Shown here piece after piece: positions 53,294 to 62,817 of a stretch of DNA of 64,000 bases (positions are counted from its first letter, which is position 1; every line of letters begins with the position of its first letter). The position numbers and the translations under genes were made by a program. Location: the NCBI RefSeq assembly GCF_000317535.1, contig NC_019757.1:4181501-4245500 (forward strand), in the 5' to 3' direction. The notes under the pieces were generated by a model. The model had not been told where the DNA came from and made no database searches. It saw only the letters and a program-made list of their open reading frames with translations. This DNA comes from Cylindrospermum stagnale PCC 7417. GTDB lineage: Bacteria > Cyanobacteriota > Cyanobacteriia > Cyanobacteriales > Nostocaceae.

Positions 53294-53762
53294 GAGTCCA
53301 GATGATAGCCCAGGATTTTTACTCTGGCAGGTATCTAATTTCTGGCAGAGAAAAATGAATACTGGACTCAGTCATCTGGGACTAACTCATGTACAGTTTG
53401 TTTTACTAGCAGGAATTATTTGGCTTAGTGAAGGTGAAGAAACAGTTACTCAAGCAAGGTTAGCTGCTCATGCGAAAACAGATATTATGATGACTTCTAA
53501 AGTTTTACGTGCTTTGGAACAACGAGATTTAATTAAACGAGAAACTGATGCAAAAGATACCAGAGCCAAGTCTTTAAGCATAACCAATAAAGGTTATGAA
53601 TTGACAGTAGAAGCGATTCAGATAGTGGAAAAGATTGATCATGCTTTTTTTATGGCATTAGGTCAACAAATAGGCGAATTTAATCAGCATTTGCAGTCAA
53701 TTATAGATGGCAGCAAATCCTGTGAAATGGCGGGATGGAGTGATGGGGACAATAACTTATAA
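53259..53762 (+). CDS. MarR-family regulator
   Basis: 167 residues with a TTG start, AAGGGAG upstream and a stop in frame just before, so no earlier start is possible. Winged helix: LTHVQFVLLAGIIWL, TQARLAAHAKTDIMMTSKVL, ALEQRDLIKRETDAKDTRAK and the wing. N-terminal SPGFLLWQVSNFWQRKMN is usual in this subgroup. The overlap with the EVE gene suggests coupled translation and perhaps autoregulation of the pair. Confidence 0.85.
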   Translation: MTSPKNQVIQFESPDDSPGFLLWQVSNFWQRKMNTGLSHLGLTHVQFVLLAGIIWLSEGEETVTQARLAAHAKTDIMMTSKVLRALEQRDLIKRETDAKDTRAKSLSITNKGYELTVEAIQIVEKIDHAFFMALGQQIGEFNQHLQSIIDGSKSCEMAGWSDGDNNL

Positions 53763-53786
53763 CAAATTACCAATAACCAAGGATTC

Positions 53787-54338
53787 ATGACTCATTATTT
53801 TCTAATAGTCGATCTTGAAGCTACTTGCTGTGACCAAGGTAGTATACCTCGGCATCAAATGGAAATCATCGAAATCGGTGCGGTGATGCTCAATAGAAAA
53901 ACCTGGGAAATTGACTCAGAGTTTCAACAATTTATCCAACCTGTGAGAAATGTACAACTGACGGGTTTTTGTACAGAATTGACAAGCATATCTCAGCAAG
54001 ATGTGGCAAATGCGCCTCAATTTGCCGAAGCGATTTCTAAGTTTAAAGCATGGATAGATTCATTCCCCAATCATATTTTCTGTTCTTGGGGCAATTATGA
54101 CAAATCGCAATTTCTGCAAGATTGTGATTTTCATAAGGTTCCATATCCTTTTGGTTCGGAACACATAAATATCAAAAAGGAATTTTCAGAATATCTTGGC
54201 GTATCTAAAGGATTTGGCATGGCAAAGGCTCTCAACCATCTGGGAATAGAATTGAAAGGAACACACCATAGAGGCATTGATGATGCCCGGAATATTGCAG
54301 CTATCTATCGACATATGAAAACCAAAAAACCAAGCTGA
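53787..54338 (+). CDS. DEDDh 3'-5' exonuclease (ERI-1/KapD-like)
   Basis: 183 residues. Motif I IVDLEATCCD (about 7-16), motif II near FCSWGNYDKSQFLQD (about 98-112) and motif III HHRGIDDARNIAAIY (about 158-172). LTGFCTELTSISQQDVANAP is the conserved substrate-side segment of the ERI-1/KapD group, which trims RNA. Cytoplasmic, single domain. 24 bases after the MarR gene on the same strand. Confidence 0.88.
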   Translation: MTHYFLIVDLEATCCDQGSIPRHQMEIIEIGAVMLNRKTWEIDSEFQQFIQPVRNVQLTGFCTELTSISQQDVANAPQFAEAISKFKAWIDSFPNHIFCSWGNYDKSQFLQDCDFHKVPYPFGSEHINIKKEFSEYLGVSKGFGMAKALNHLGIELKGTHHRGIDDARNIAAIYRHMKTKKPS

Positions 54339-54469
54339 ATAAATGTCAAGTGCAACTACTATTTATCTATCATCTGGGCGAGGAAGTTGCGTGCCAATAG
54401 CAGGTGTTGGAAGAGACGTTGCCTTCAGCGTCTCAATAATGCTCTTTCACAAAATCTTCCGCTTCTTTC

Positions 54470-54763
54470 ATGGCTGTGGAAAGTAACAAAGTCGGTTTAC
54501 GAGCGCTCGTTTTAAGTCCAGTCTGGATATGGGTTGTTCAGTTGGGAGTGTTTGCTGTTTTTCCTGCTTCCTCCTTAGTATCGCCTTCTGTCGCGGCTAA
54601 CCCAGCTTTCACGGATACTGACCTTGAATTGGAGCAAATGTCCCAGGCGATCGCACAATTTCCAGGAACGGGTGCTACTGTTCCTGAGTCGGTGTCTGCG
54701 ATCGCCAGATTGGTAACGGTGAGAATTTTAGCGCTGTTCGCGAGTAACGATGCGCTATTTTGA
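54470..54763 (+). CDS. Possible small exported protein, doubtful
   Basis: 97 residues. N-terminal hydrophobic segment (about 15-42, PVWIWVVQLGVFAVFPASSL) with an SVAAN junction like a signal peptide, then an acidic stretch (FTDTDLELEQMSQAI). The C-terminal half spans two HIP1 octamers and ends abruptly, so it may be a decayed gene. No family recognised. An imperfect AGAGACGTT...AGCGTCTC hairpin (54412-54434) is upstream. Confidence 0.35.
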   Translation: MAVESNKVGLRALVLSPVWIWVVQLGVFAVFPASSLVSPSVAANPAFTDTDLELEQMSQAIAQFPGTGATVPESVSAIARLVTVRILALFASNDALF

Positions 54764-54799
54764 TCCTGCTTACCCAGCACCTGTACCGAATAGGTAGTT

Positions 54800-56491
54800 T
54801 TAACTATCACCACAATGAAATATTTTATATTCATAACCATTGACTGGTGGTAAAGATTGGGTGTCAGCGATACACTTTTTCACTGCTTCGGCTACGGGAG
54901 CATGAAAATTTACTAACCAAAGGTCAAAAGGTTGTGGTAATGCCTTTAAGGTATTTTCTAAGGTGGTGGCGGAAGTATTGGGATCTTGGTCTTGATGGGC
55001 AAGAAGAAACAGGGGAAATGGAAATTTTGGATTTTGAATTTTAAACTCCCTGGCTACACCCATCATTTCCCCAATGTGGACATGAGTTTTGTGGGTGGTG
55101 GCAATCAGTACTGGTGCTTGGGATGTTTGCTGTATTAGCTGTACAAACAGGTCAGGACGATAGTATTTTTGATAGCCAAGATTACAGACAACTGTCACGG
55201 CGCTGAGAAATCCCATCAACCAAATTAATATTACGGCTTTGTGCCTATGTACTCCCCATCGGCCGATGATTCCCTGGGGAGGATGCCAACAAACTGCCAA
55301 AGTTGCGCCTAGTAAGACGATGACTGCGGGAAAATAAACGAAGTTATAACGTGCGCCCCGTGTCAGGTCAATTCCGAGAAAGTAGGTAAAGATAAAGAAT
55401 AATGCGATCGCACCGACAACTACCCCAATAAACACCTGAGTCATGAAACGGGTTTCTGGCTGCTGTAGCTGAATCTTCAACCCACGCACGAGAATTGGTG
55501 CTGCCCAAATCATGAAAATCAGCATCACCAGTCCAGAAGCAATCATGATTGCTAGTTGTGGTGCTTCAACTGGTAGCAGGTAAAGCATTGTGATCCAGGC
55601 CGCGATCGCTTGAAAAATTGGGCTTAACCAAGCCCATCCCGCGCGGGGCTGCTGTATCCACTCGGTTAATTTACTGCCATAGCTGTTTTGCAAAAATATT
55701 GGTACCCAAACCATACCCGCCACACAAGTGCCAACCGCAACAGCATAGATGCGCCGCCAAGGTGGGGAAAGGGGGGGGCGGTGTTGCCAAGCCAGAACAA
55801 GCAAAACCAGCGCTTCAGAGCAGAGGGTGAGAGTGACGAAATAATGTGTCGCAATACCCAAAGCGTTAATTCCCACCCAGGTGAGTGCTGTCCAAACGGG
55901 TAATTGTGTGCGGTTTTGGATGTGATTTGTGGTGATTACCAAGCAGGCGAGGGAAGCAATCACCCACAAGATCGCTAAGGTATAATGACGTGCTTCTTGT
56001 GCCAGAAATATCCCGTAGGGCGAAACTGCCATCATGGCAGCGGCTAGATGACTAGCTTTGTGGGAGCGAAAACTCAGCCAGCTTAAGCCATAGATGGCGG
56101 GGATAGATGCAGCCCCAAAAATAGCAGCAAGCGATCGCGCCCCCCACAGGGAAACTAAACCCCCGTTTGTGGGAAATAAATGCATCCACCAGTGAGCTAG
56201 CACAAAGTAAAGTGGGGGATGGTTAGTTTCCTGGCTCAAGTGTGCCCAGACGTCTTGGAAAGTAGCACCAGCTTGGGGTTGTAGTGGTTGCAAGAGGATA
56301 TCAGGTGCGATCGCTTGATCTAGCGGTACTTGCAAAAAACTATTCCCCAAACTAAACACCAAGGTTGAAAACTCATCAGTCCAAGGAGGCTTTCCAGTTA
56401 AGTTGGCTAGGCGCAAACCGAGTCCGATGATCAACCACATCAGGCACAGCCAGAAATGGGGAATTTTAGCATACCGATTATATAAATGCAT
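54800..56491 (-). CDS. GT39-like membrane glycosyltransferase (a)
   Basis: 563 residues, about 11 membrane helices. Loop 1 holds LTGKPPWTDEFSTLVF with the catalytic-type Asp-Glu, and a later loop HPPLYFVLAHWWMHLF, as in ArnT/PMT-type enzymes that use polyprenol-phosphate sugars. The soluble C-terminal part (about 460-563) ends CIADTQSLPPVNGYEYKIF. Acceptor unknown. It is one of three such genes here, with the same W-x-D-E and HPP motifs. Confidence 0.82.
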   Translation of the reverse strand: MHLYNRYAKIPHFWLCLMWLIIGLGLRLANLTGKPPWTDEFSTLVFSLGNSFLQVPLDQAIAPDILLQPLQPQAGATFQDVWAHLSQETNHPPLYFVLAHWWMHLFPTNGGLVSLWGARSLAAIFGAASIPAIYGLSWLSFRSHKASHLAAAMMAVSPYGIFLAQEARHYTLAILWVIASLACLVITTNHIQNRTQLPVWTALTWVGINALGIATHYFVTLTLCSEALVLLVLAWQHRPPLSPPWRRIYAVAVGTCVAGMVWVPIFLQNSYGSKLTEWIQQPRAGWAWLSPIFQAIAAWITMLYLLPVEAPQLAIMIASGLVMLIFMIWAAPILVRGLKIQLQQPETRFMTQVFIGVVVGAIALFFIFTYFLGIDLTRGARYNFVYFPAVIVLLGATLAVCWHPPQGIIGRWGVHRHKAVILIWLMGFLSAVTVVCNLGYQKYYRPDLFVQLIQQTSQAPVLIATTHKTHVHIGEMMGVAREFKIQNPKFPFPLFLLAHQDQDPNTSATTLENTLKALPQPFDLWLVNFHAPVAEAVKKCIADTQSLPPVNGYEYKIFHCGDS

Positions 56492-56671
56492 CCTTTGTCC
56501 GATAGAGATTTCTCTTGCAAGAGTAGGCGGCTAGTGTATGCTCTCAGCAACCAAATGATCTTCCTACAAAAGTGGTGTAAACCCCAAAAAGAAACTCTCA
56601 TCGCCATGCCATTAACAAGTCGAGTTGTATCAAGGGAGGAAATGGTTGAGATTTAAAATCTCCAGTTGTGA

Positions 56672-57916
56672 CTATTTTACGTCAGTCACACGCCAACTCA
56701 GTTTTAAGTTAACCCAAAAATTCCAGATCGTAGCAACTGCGATCGCAATTAGGTTGGCGACGTAGCGGTTAGGAATCAGCAAATTAAACACCAAATTCAA
56801 TACCAGTACATTCAACACCAATCCGGCCAGGCAAATAATGTTGAATTTCAAAAAGCGCTTCAGGCGTTGATGTCCTTCCTGCTGTCTCATACTGACATCA
56901 GCGAATGTCCAAGCGTCATTCCACAAGAAATTATTGAAAATTGCAATTTCGCCAGCAATGATTTTACTGCGAGTCAGGGGCAAAGCTAGGGTTGTAGGAT
57001 CACTCAGCAAGTAAAGCATCAGCATATCCACAAATACCCCACTTAGTCCCACCAACCCAAAACGAACGAAACGACCAATGGGAAAATTAATCTGGCGCCT
57101 GATTTTACCCAGCCGCCCTGTAGACAACCGCAACCGCACTAAGTGATGGATGTAATCTAAATATTGCTTCCATGTAACTTTGCTTTCACCTTCTTTGCGT
57201 TCACAAAACACATAGCCCACTTCGGCAATTTCGCCCACATTTCCTCGCCCGATCACCTCCAGAAGAATTTTATATCCTACTGGATTGAGTGTTGCCCCGG
57301 CGATCGCATTCCGGCGCACCATAAAATAACCACTCATAGGATCAGTAACTCTTCCCAATACCCCCGGTAAAATAATCAATCCCAACACCTGAGCGCCACG
57401 TGATAAAAACCGCCTGACAATACTCCAACTACTAACGCCGCCTCCTTCTACATGACGGCTGGCTACTGCCAAATCTGCTCCCTGTTCAACCTTGCGGAAC
57501 AATTGCATCAGCACATCTGGTGGATGCTGCAAATCCCCATCAATCACACCTAACACATCTCCCCTGGCTGCTTGCCACCCACGAATCACCGCCGAGGACA
57601 GTCCCCGCTCTTGTTGGCGTCGCATCACCCGCAACTGGGGATAGTCTTCCATCATGGATTGTGCTACTTCCCAAGTTTTGTCCGGGCTATCATCATCAAC
57701 CACAATCAACTCGTAGTTTCCAGGAATAGCTTCATCCAGCAAATGACTCAAAATATTCACTACATTCTGAATATTGTCACGTTCTTTATATGTGGGAATC
57801 ACTAGAGATAGATGGACAGCATTACTACCTGCGCCCACATGAACAGCAGGAAATTCTGAAATCTGTAATTGCCCAGTTGGAACTGTTAACAGCGAGTTTG
57901 ATGGGTTGACATTCAT
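56672..57916 (-). CDS. Polyprenol-phosphate sugar synthase (GT2) fused to GtrA
   Basis: 414 residues from the ATG at 57916. The GT2 part (about 35-250) has LSLVIPTYKERDNIQNVV, ELIVVDDDSPDKTWEV and VIDGDLQHPPDVL, like dolichol-phosphate mannose synthase, and DPMSGYFMVRR. The GtrA part (about 285-410) has four membrane helices (FVRFGLVGLSGVFVDMLMLY, NNFLWNDAWTF). The fusion would make a lipid-linked sugar and flip it. It would feed the GT39 genes on both sides. 38 open codons further upstream look non-coding. Confidence 0.87.
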   Translation of the reverse strand: MNVNPSNSLLTVPTGQLQISEFPAVHVGAGSNAVHLSLVIPTYKERDNIQNVVNILSHLLDEAIPGNYELIVVDDDSPDKTWEVAQSMMEDYPQLRVMRRQQERGLSSAVIRGWQAARGDVLGVIDGDLQHPPDVLMQLFRKVEQGADLAVASRHVEGGGVSSWSIVRRFLSRGAQVLGLIILPGVLGRVTDPMSGYFMVRRNAIAGATLNPVGYKILLEVIGRGNVGEIAEVGYVFCERKEGESKVTWKQYLDYIHHLVRLRLSTGRLGKIRRQINFPIGRFVRFGLVGLSGVFVDMLMLYLLSDPTTLALPLTRSKIIAGEIAIFNNFLWNDAWTFADVSMRQQEGHQRLKRFLKFNIICLAGLVLNVLVLNLVFNLLIPNRYVANLIAIAVATIWNFWVNLKLSWRVTDVK

Positions 57917-58624
57917 AAAGTAAATTTCAATTCGCAGGAGATGGTATATAAAGGTTGACAGTAAATCGAGCGCAATATCTTTTGTCCCACAGAACAGGGC
58001 TTTTGTCACCTGAACTATAGCAGCCAACATTTCCTAAAATTTATGATTATGGTTAGCTGTTATGATATTAATTAATTGCTAGCTATTAATTCATAGGATT
58101 TTCTTTTAATTCATCGTATTTTTCGTTTAATTCATCTAAAATTTACATTTAACTAATAATTCCTGTAGAAAAATAATGGTTCTATAAGGTTCATTCGAGA
58201 AAAAAATTATAACCGTAATTATCTAGTAATCGATGAACTATTTACCAGGTATAGCCGTCCTAATTTAATTTATGAAATGAAGCAGTAAAGGCAGCCAAGA
58301 GTCAAGCAGAGGGTAGAGGTGAAACTCCATCTCTACAGTATTTTCTCAAAAATCAATCAGTAACCCTATAAACTCTACATCTGTAGAATTTAGATAATTT
58401 TAGTTAACTACTGTTCAGGTATATGGTATAACCATATAGATTTACCAATCTTCTCTACAGGCTGATATTCTCATTCCATACCTGCGGCAATATGGGCTGG
58501 CTCATCATAAGCTTGCCAAAATACGTTATAAGTTAACGATATTCTTATAAGTCCCAAAGCTATTAAGAAAACGAACATAAGATTGCGAAAAAGCCGCAAA
58601 TTTATTTTTTTCATATGAATAATT
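57917..58624. other. Intergenic region, about 700 bp
   Basis: No gene. AT-rich. Three TTAATTCAT-containing units at about 20-bp spacing lie at 58087-58138. A 57-base element at 58189-58245 has a relative at 60899-60956. Confidence 0.6.
58189..58245 (+). promoter_or_regulatory. Shared intergenic element, copy 1
   Basis: Begins GTTCATTCGAGAAAAA and ends AGTAATCGATGAACTATTTA. The outer GTTCAT/ATGAAC are inverted. Closely similar to 60899-60956 in the same orientation. Regulatory role is a guess. Confidence 0.4.
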
Positions 58625-60319
58625 TCATCTCAAAGAAGCATTTGTGTAAAGTCTAGCAGTGAACTTATCAAGAGACATAGTACCGGATAAAGGCTGAGTG
58701 CTATTTAGCTGAAACTGGGGTGATAAAACTTGTTGAATTCTCTGTTTTTGGTTTTCTATTTCCGCTTCAGTTTTCAAACGAGACCACAGAGGACTGCCGC
58801 TATCTAACCAAATCACACGACGATATTTAATAGCTTCATCCTTCAGGACTTTTTCTAAAGAAGTTGCCAGTTCTGCGGGCTTTTGGGCTAGCAGCATCAC
58901 AGGGGCTGTTGAGGGAATGTAATAAGCCAAACGCATAACATGACCCCAAGCTTGGGAATTCATCGCTATTAAAGTTGGTTGATTCGCTTCTTGTAAAATC
59001 AATTCGGCAACTGAATGAAAAACCGAACGTGGCCGCAAGCTAAAATCACTAACACTGATGGTGAGATATATAAGTAATAAACCTGTTGCTATGGGTGCAC
59101 GCAGTTGACTAGAAACCCCCCTTTCTACCCATAAAGCTAGTAATAACAAACAGCCAGGGAGAATAATAATCATCGTTCGTCCCCAGCCAAAACCCAATGT
59201 AAACTTTTTAGTTGCTATGTCTACTACCAATGCTAGAAACAGCGGCAAAATTCCTAGTATTAAAGCTACACCTAAGTTCTTCTGCTCACCCTGACGCCAG
59301 AGGCTGATACAACAGGTTAACAGTAACAAGATAACCAAACAACCAGCTACGGTGACACTCATTGGCGCTAGGCTAGTTACCCAATCTCCCACAAGTAAAT
59401 CAGTACCCAAAGTCTGAGTGACATCTTGCAAGTGATTCAACCACGCAGGTACAGATTTACCCCCGGCACCAAAGCGGTTTAAGTCGGCATTGCGGAGTTG
59501 TTTGATAGTACCCCATAATATCCAGGGCATAGCCAGCAAAACGCCAAATCCCAAACGGCAGCCGTGCTGCCACCAATGCGGTCTATCAAGATAAAGTACT
59601 AAAACTGCTAAAACAATTACCCAATAGCCATATAAATAAAAAGTTAGTAATCCAGCAGGAATGGATACAATCAAAATGGTATTCCACAACCACCGACGGC
59701 GAGGACTATCGGGAATTTGGGTATCCCGCTGATCAATCAGATGCAGTAGTGCCCATGAACTTAATGTTACCCACAAAACTAGAGGGGCATACATTCGGAC
59801 GTTGAGAGAGTGGAATAAAAAAAACGGATTAATTCCTAATAAGGCTGATAGAAATAGTCCTCCACGATGTCCTAAAAAAGTCCTACCCAAACCGTAAGCA
59901 CTAAATATAGCTGCAATGCTGAATAATGTGTTCAAACTCCGCGTTGCTATTTCGCTGTTACCAAAAAGACGCAGCCAGAGATGCTGACTTAAAAAGAATA
60001 TTGGTGGATGAGGTTCGCCTCCTAGGAGACCATGAATTAGCTGTCTCAGGGTGAGGATGATTTCGCGCACACCTGACTCAACTGGTAAACTTAACAAGGA
60101 TGTATAGTTTGCCAAAACTACTGGTGTATCCCCAGGAGTGTTGTAAGCAGTCGAATGTCCAGTGGATAGGAGTAATGATAAAACTTCGTCATACCAAAAT
60201 TCCCGACTTCCCAGATTGAGAATTCGCAGCAATATCGAAATGGCGATCGCACTCAGCAGCAGCCACTCTAGTGAGAAGCCCCAGGAAAACTTCGGGATTG
60301 CTGAACTTTTATTCATCAT
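58625..60319 (-). CDS. GT39-like membrane glycosyltransferase (b)
   Basis: 564 residues with about 11 membrane helices. GSREFWYDEVLSLLLSTG carries the catalytic-type Asp-Glu, and GGEPHPPIFFLSQHLWLRLF the HPP loop. NVRMYAPLVLWVTLSSWALL is the usual helix with the R-x-Y-x-L pattern. Soluble C-terminus (about 450-564). Same family as the genes on both sides but divergent in sequence, so old paralogues with perhaps different acceptors. Confidence 0.82.
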   Translation of the reverse strand: MMNKSSAIPKFSWGFSLEWLLLSAIAISILLRILNLGSREFWYDEVLSLLLSTGHSTAYNTPGDTPVVLANYTSLLSLPVESGVREIILTLRQLIHGLLGGEPHPPIFFLSQHLWLRLFGNSEIATRSLNTLFSIAAIFSAYGLGRTFLGHRGGLFLSALLGINPFFLFHSLNVRMYAPLVLWVTLSSWALLHLIDQRDTQIPDSPRRRWLWNTILIVSIPAGLLTFYLYGYWVIVLAVLVLYLDRPHWWQHGCRLGFGVLLAMPWILWGTIKQLRNADLNRFGAGGKSVPAWLNHLQDVTQTLGTDLLVGDWVTSLAPMSVTVAGCLVILLLLTCCISLWRQGEQKNLGVALILGILPLFLALVVDIATKKFTLGFGWGRTMIIILPGCLLLLALWVERGVSSQLRAPIATGLLLIYLTISVSDFSLRPRSVFHSVAELILQEANQPTLIAMNSQAWGHVMRLAYYIPSTAPVMLLAQKPAELATSLEKVLKDEAIKYRRVIWLDSGSPLWSRLKTEAEIENQKQRIQQVLSPQFQLNSTQPLSGTMSLDKFTARLYTNASLR

Positions 60320-60979
60320 AGAAAAATTGATAGTTTTTCCAAAAATTAAGCTGACTCATTCGATAGGTATTTTTTGGGACTTACACTTGTAGAACAAGTC
60401 GAATAACATCGCCCCAGCAAAGGTAATTATAGTTACTAACAGAAAAGGAGAGGAGGGAAAAAGGAACCAGTTCTTGTCTCCTGGAATTGGCGGAGTGCGA
60501 TGGCGCGGATCGCTTGCGGTCGGCAATCGTCAGAACAATGCCGAACACAAATTCAAACAAACGCGATGGAAACAAAGCGATCTTCAGTAGTATATCAGTA
60601 TAGATAGACCGCGGCTTAACCACAAAGCGAAAAAGCACTACTTAAATACCGAGCAAGAAGTCGGTGTGCTGAGTTGGTTACAAGCTAAAGATGTTAAAGA
60701 TATTTTAAAAGTATGAAAAAGGCAGCTTTTATCATGCTGAACACTCCGCTTTATTTTGTTCAGTATGACATTTTACACTTGTCCAGCATTTTTTTAAATA
60801 CTTTTTAAGTACTGGTGCATAGTATTCACTTTTAGTTCATCAAAATTTCACATCTTACCAACAAAAAATTCTTCTGGCTAGCATAAACTTTTAATAAAGT
60901 TCGTTGACAAAAACTAATTATGTTCGGAATTAGCCAGTAAGCGATGAACTAATTACTATAAATATTCTCCAAATGTATA
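60320..60979. other. Intergenic region, about 660 bp, between divergent GT39 genes
   Basis: No supported gene; a minus-strand frame at 60381-60638 has no good start or family. The right part carries the second copy of the shared element and must hold the promoter of the next gene. Confidence 0.6.
60899..60956 (+). promoter_or_regulatory. Shared intergenic element, copy 2
   Basis: Begins GTTCGTTGACAAAAACTAAT and ends AGTAAGCGATGAACTAATTA, 24 bases before the GT39 ATG. TTGACA (60904-60909) could be a -35 box, with TATAAAT (60957-60963) too far to be its -10. The similarity to 58189-58245 is the main evidence. Confidence 0.45.
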
Positions 60980-62608
60980 ATGAGGATAAGTTTTCCAGTC
61001 TCATGGGACAAACATTCTAGAATTTTAAAATTTCTACTTGTCATTGTCTTAGTATTAGGCGTAAGTTTTCGTTTTATAAACATTGACAAAAAAGCCTACT
61101 GGGATGATGAAGCGTTTACATCATTACGAACTTCGGGATATACAGAAGCTGAATTAGTTGAGCGAGTTGCTAGTGTTGATAGAATTAGTGTTAAGGATTT
61201 AGATAAATACCAAAACACTAATCTAGAAAAAGGTTTAAAGGATACAATTAACTCCTTGGCATTAGAAGATCCTCAGCACCCACCAGCATATTACTTAATC
61301 ACTTGGTTCTGGGTGCAGTGGTTTGGTAATTCTGTGGCAGCATTCAGAAGTTTGTCTGCTTTACTTAGCTTGCTAGCTTTGCCTTGTATTTATTGGTTGT
61401 GCCGAGAATTATTTGATTCCTTTTTGACAGCATGGATAGCTGTTGCATTAATCGCTATATCACCATTTCATATACTATATGCTCAGGAAGCAAGGGAGTA
61501 TAGTTTATGGACGGTGACAATTTTGTTATCAAGTGCATCACTCCTCCAAGCAATACGCCTCAACACAAAGCTGAAATGGGGAATATACGCAACAACCGTA
61601 GCACTGAGTCTTTACACTTTTCCATCTTCAGCGATAGTTACAATTGCACAGGTCGTTTATGTAATTACTATCGAAGGTTTCCGCTTCAGCAAGAGGACAA
61701 TTACTTGTCTGTTGGCATCCATTGCTGGATTTATAGCTTTCTCCCCCTGGCTTGTGGTGATTATTACGAACTTAAGTCATATCAATAAGACAGTTGGCGG
61801 ACAGGGTAATATGCCTACATTGTCTTTAATTAAAATATGGACTTTTAACCTGAGCCGGATTTTTATTGATACCAATCATGAGAGAGCAGTTATAAACTTT
61901 GGCTTTGAGAATCCTTTGACATACATAATCCAGATAATTCTAGTCGTATTGCTGGTAATTTTGTCAGGGTATTCTATATATTTTCTCTGTCGAAATACTT
62001 CCAAACGAACTTGGTTATTTATTTTGACATTAATCTTAGTAACCTGTCTGCCTATCATGTTAAAAGATTTAATCGATGGGGGAGCTAGAACAATTGTTTT
62101 ACGATATCTCACGCCTGGTTATTTGGGTATTCAAATATCTGTTGCTTATCTTCTAGCTACTAAGATTACAACTATATCACGTCAACAGAAACTATGGCGA
62201 ATTGTTTTATTTCTACTGTTGTCTGGTGCAGTTTATTCCAATGTGATTAGTTCCCAAGCTAATTATTGGTGGACTAAGAGCCATAGCGATATTAATTTCT
62301 ATGCTGCTGAGTTTATTAATCGAGCTAATCGACCACTTTTGCTCAGTGATGGAAGTATGGGTATGATATTAGGCTTGAGCCATCAAATCAATTCTCAAGT
62401 ACAGCTACAGTTAAAGCCCTACTGTCACACTTGCCGTGTAATTCCTCCTGCGGTTTTGAAAAAGAAACTCTTACCGATTCCTGATGGTTTTGATGTGTTT
62501 TTGTTTGCGCCTTCTAATGAACTAATCCAGGAAGTTGAGAAAGATGCAAAATACAAAATAAAGCTTGTTAGTGTAGAGCTTTGGCGGCTAGATAAGAAAA
62601 CAATCTAA
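60980..62608 (+). CDS. GT39-like membrane glycosyltransferase (c)
   Basis: 542 residues, about 11 membrane helices. KKAYWDDEAFTSLRTSGYTE, PQHPPAYYLITWFWVQWFG and YAQEAREYSLWTVTILL are the family motifs. Loop 1 has an inserted acidic/basic segment (ISVKDLDKYQNTNLEKGLKD). More AT-rich than (a) and (b). The soluble tail ends KIKLVSVELWRLDK. Transcribed away from (b). Confidence 0.82.
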   Translation: MRISFPVSWDKHSRILKFLLVIVLVLGVSFRFINIDKKAYWDDEAFTSLRTSGYTEAELVERVASVDRISVKDLDKYQNTNLEKGLKDTINSLALEDPQHPPAYYLITWFWVQWFGNSVAAFRSLSALLSLLALPCIYWLCRELFDSFLTAWIAVALIAISPFHILYAQEAREYSLWTVTILLSSASLLQAIRLNTKLKWGIYATTVALSLYTFPSSAIVTIAQVVYVITIEGFRFSKRTITCLLASIAGFIAFSPWLVVIITNLSHINKTVGGQGNMPTLSLIKIWTFNLSRIFIDTNHERAVINFGFENPLTYIIQIILVVLLVILSGYSIYFLCRNTSKRTWLFILTLILVTCLPIMLKDLIDGGARTIVLRYLTPGYLGIQISVAYLLATKITTISRQQKLWRIVLFLLLSGAVYSNVISSQANYWWTKSHSDINFYAAEFINRANRPLLLSDGSMGMILGLSHQINSQVQLQLKPYCHTCRVIPPAVLKKKLLPIPDGFDVFLFAPSNELIQEVEKDAKYKIKLVSVELWRLDKKTI

Positions 62609-62671
62609 GTTAGGAAGATTTAAATATTCTCTAGAGATCCTATTTTATTGGTGAAATTTTCAGAGTTTCAA

Positions 62672-62706
62672 ATCCCCGACTTCTTTAAGAAGTCGGGGAT
62701 CTTTTT
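62672..62706 (+). terminator. Terminator after GT39 gene (c)
   Basis: ATCCCCGACTTCTT/AAGAAGTCGGGGAT (14 bp, 1-base centre) followed by CTTTTT. The same palindrome as at 32199-32229. It fits as a Rho-independent terminator. Confidence 0.75.
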
Positions 62707-62817
62707 GTTCAGCTTCGCGATCGCCCTATACTTAAATTGTTACCAAAATCCCAAAACAGCCGTCCATTAGTTGAATTTATTGCGAAAATAGGATAAATAA
62801 TTTGTGTTTGATAAACT

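Noticed and set aside
57917-58030. Longer N-terminus of the GT2-GtrA protein
   Set aside because: The 38 extra codons have no GT2 similarity and precede a normal ATG.
60381-60638. 85-codon minus-strand frame
   Set aside because: No good start and it runs through HIP1-like spacer sequence.
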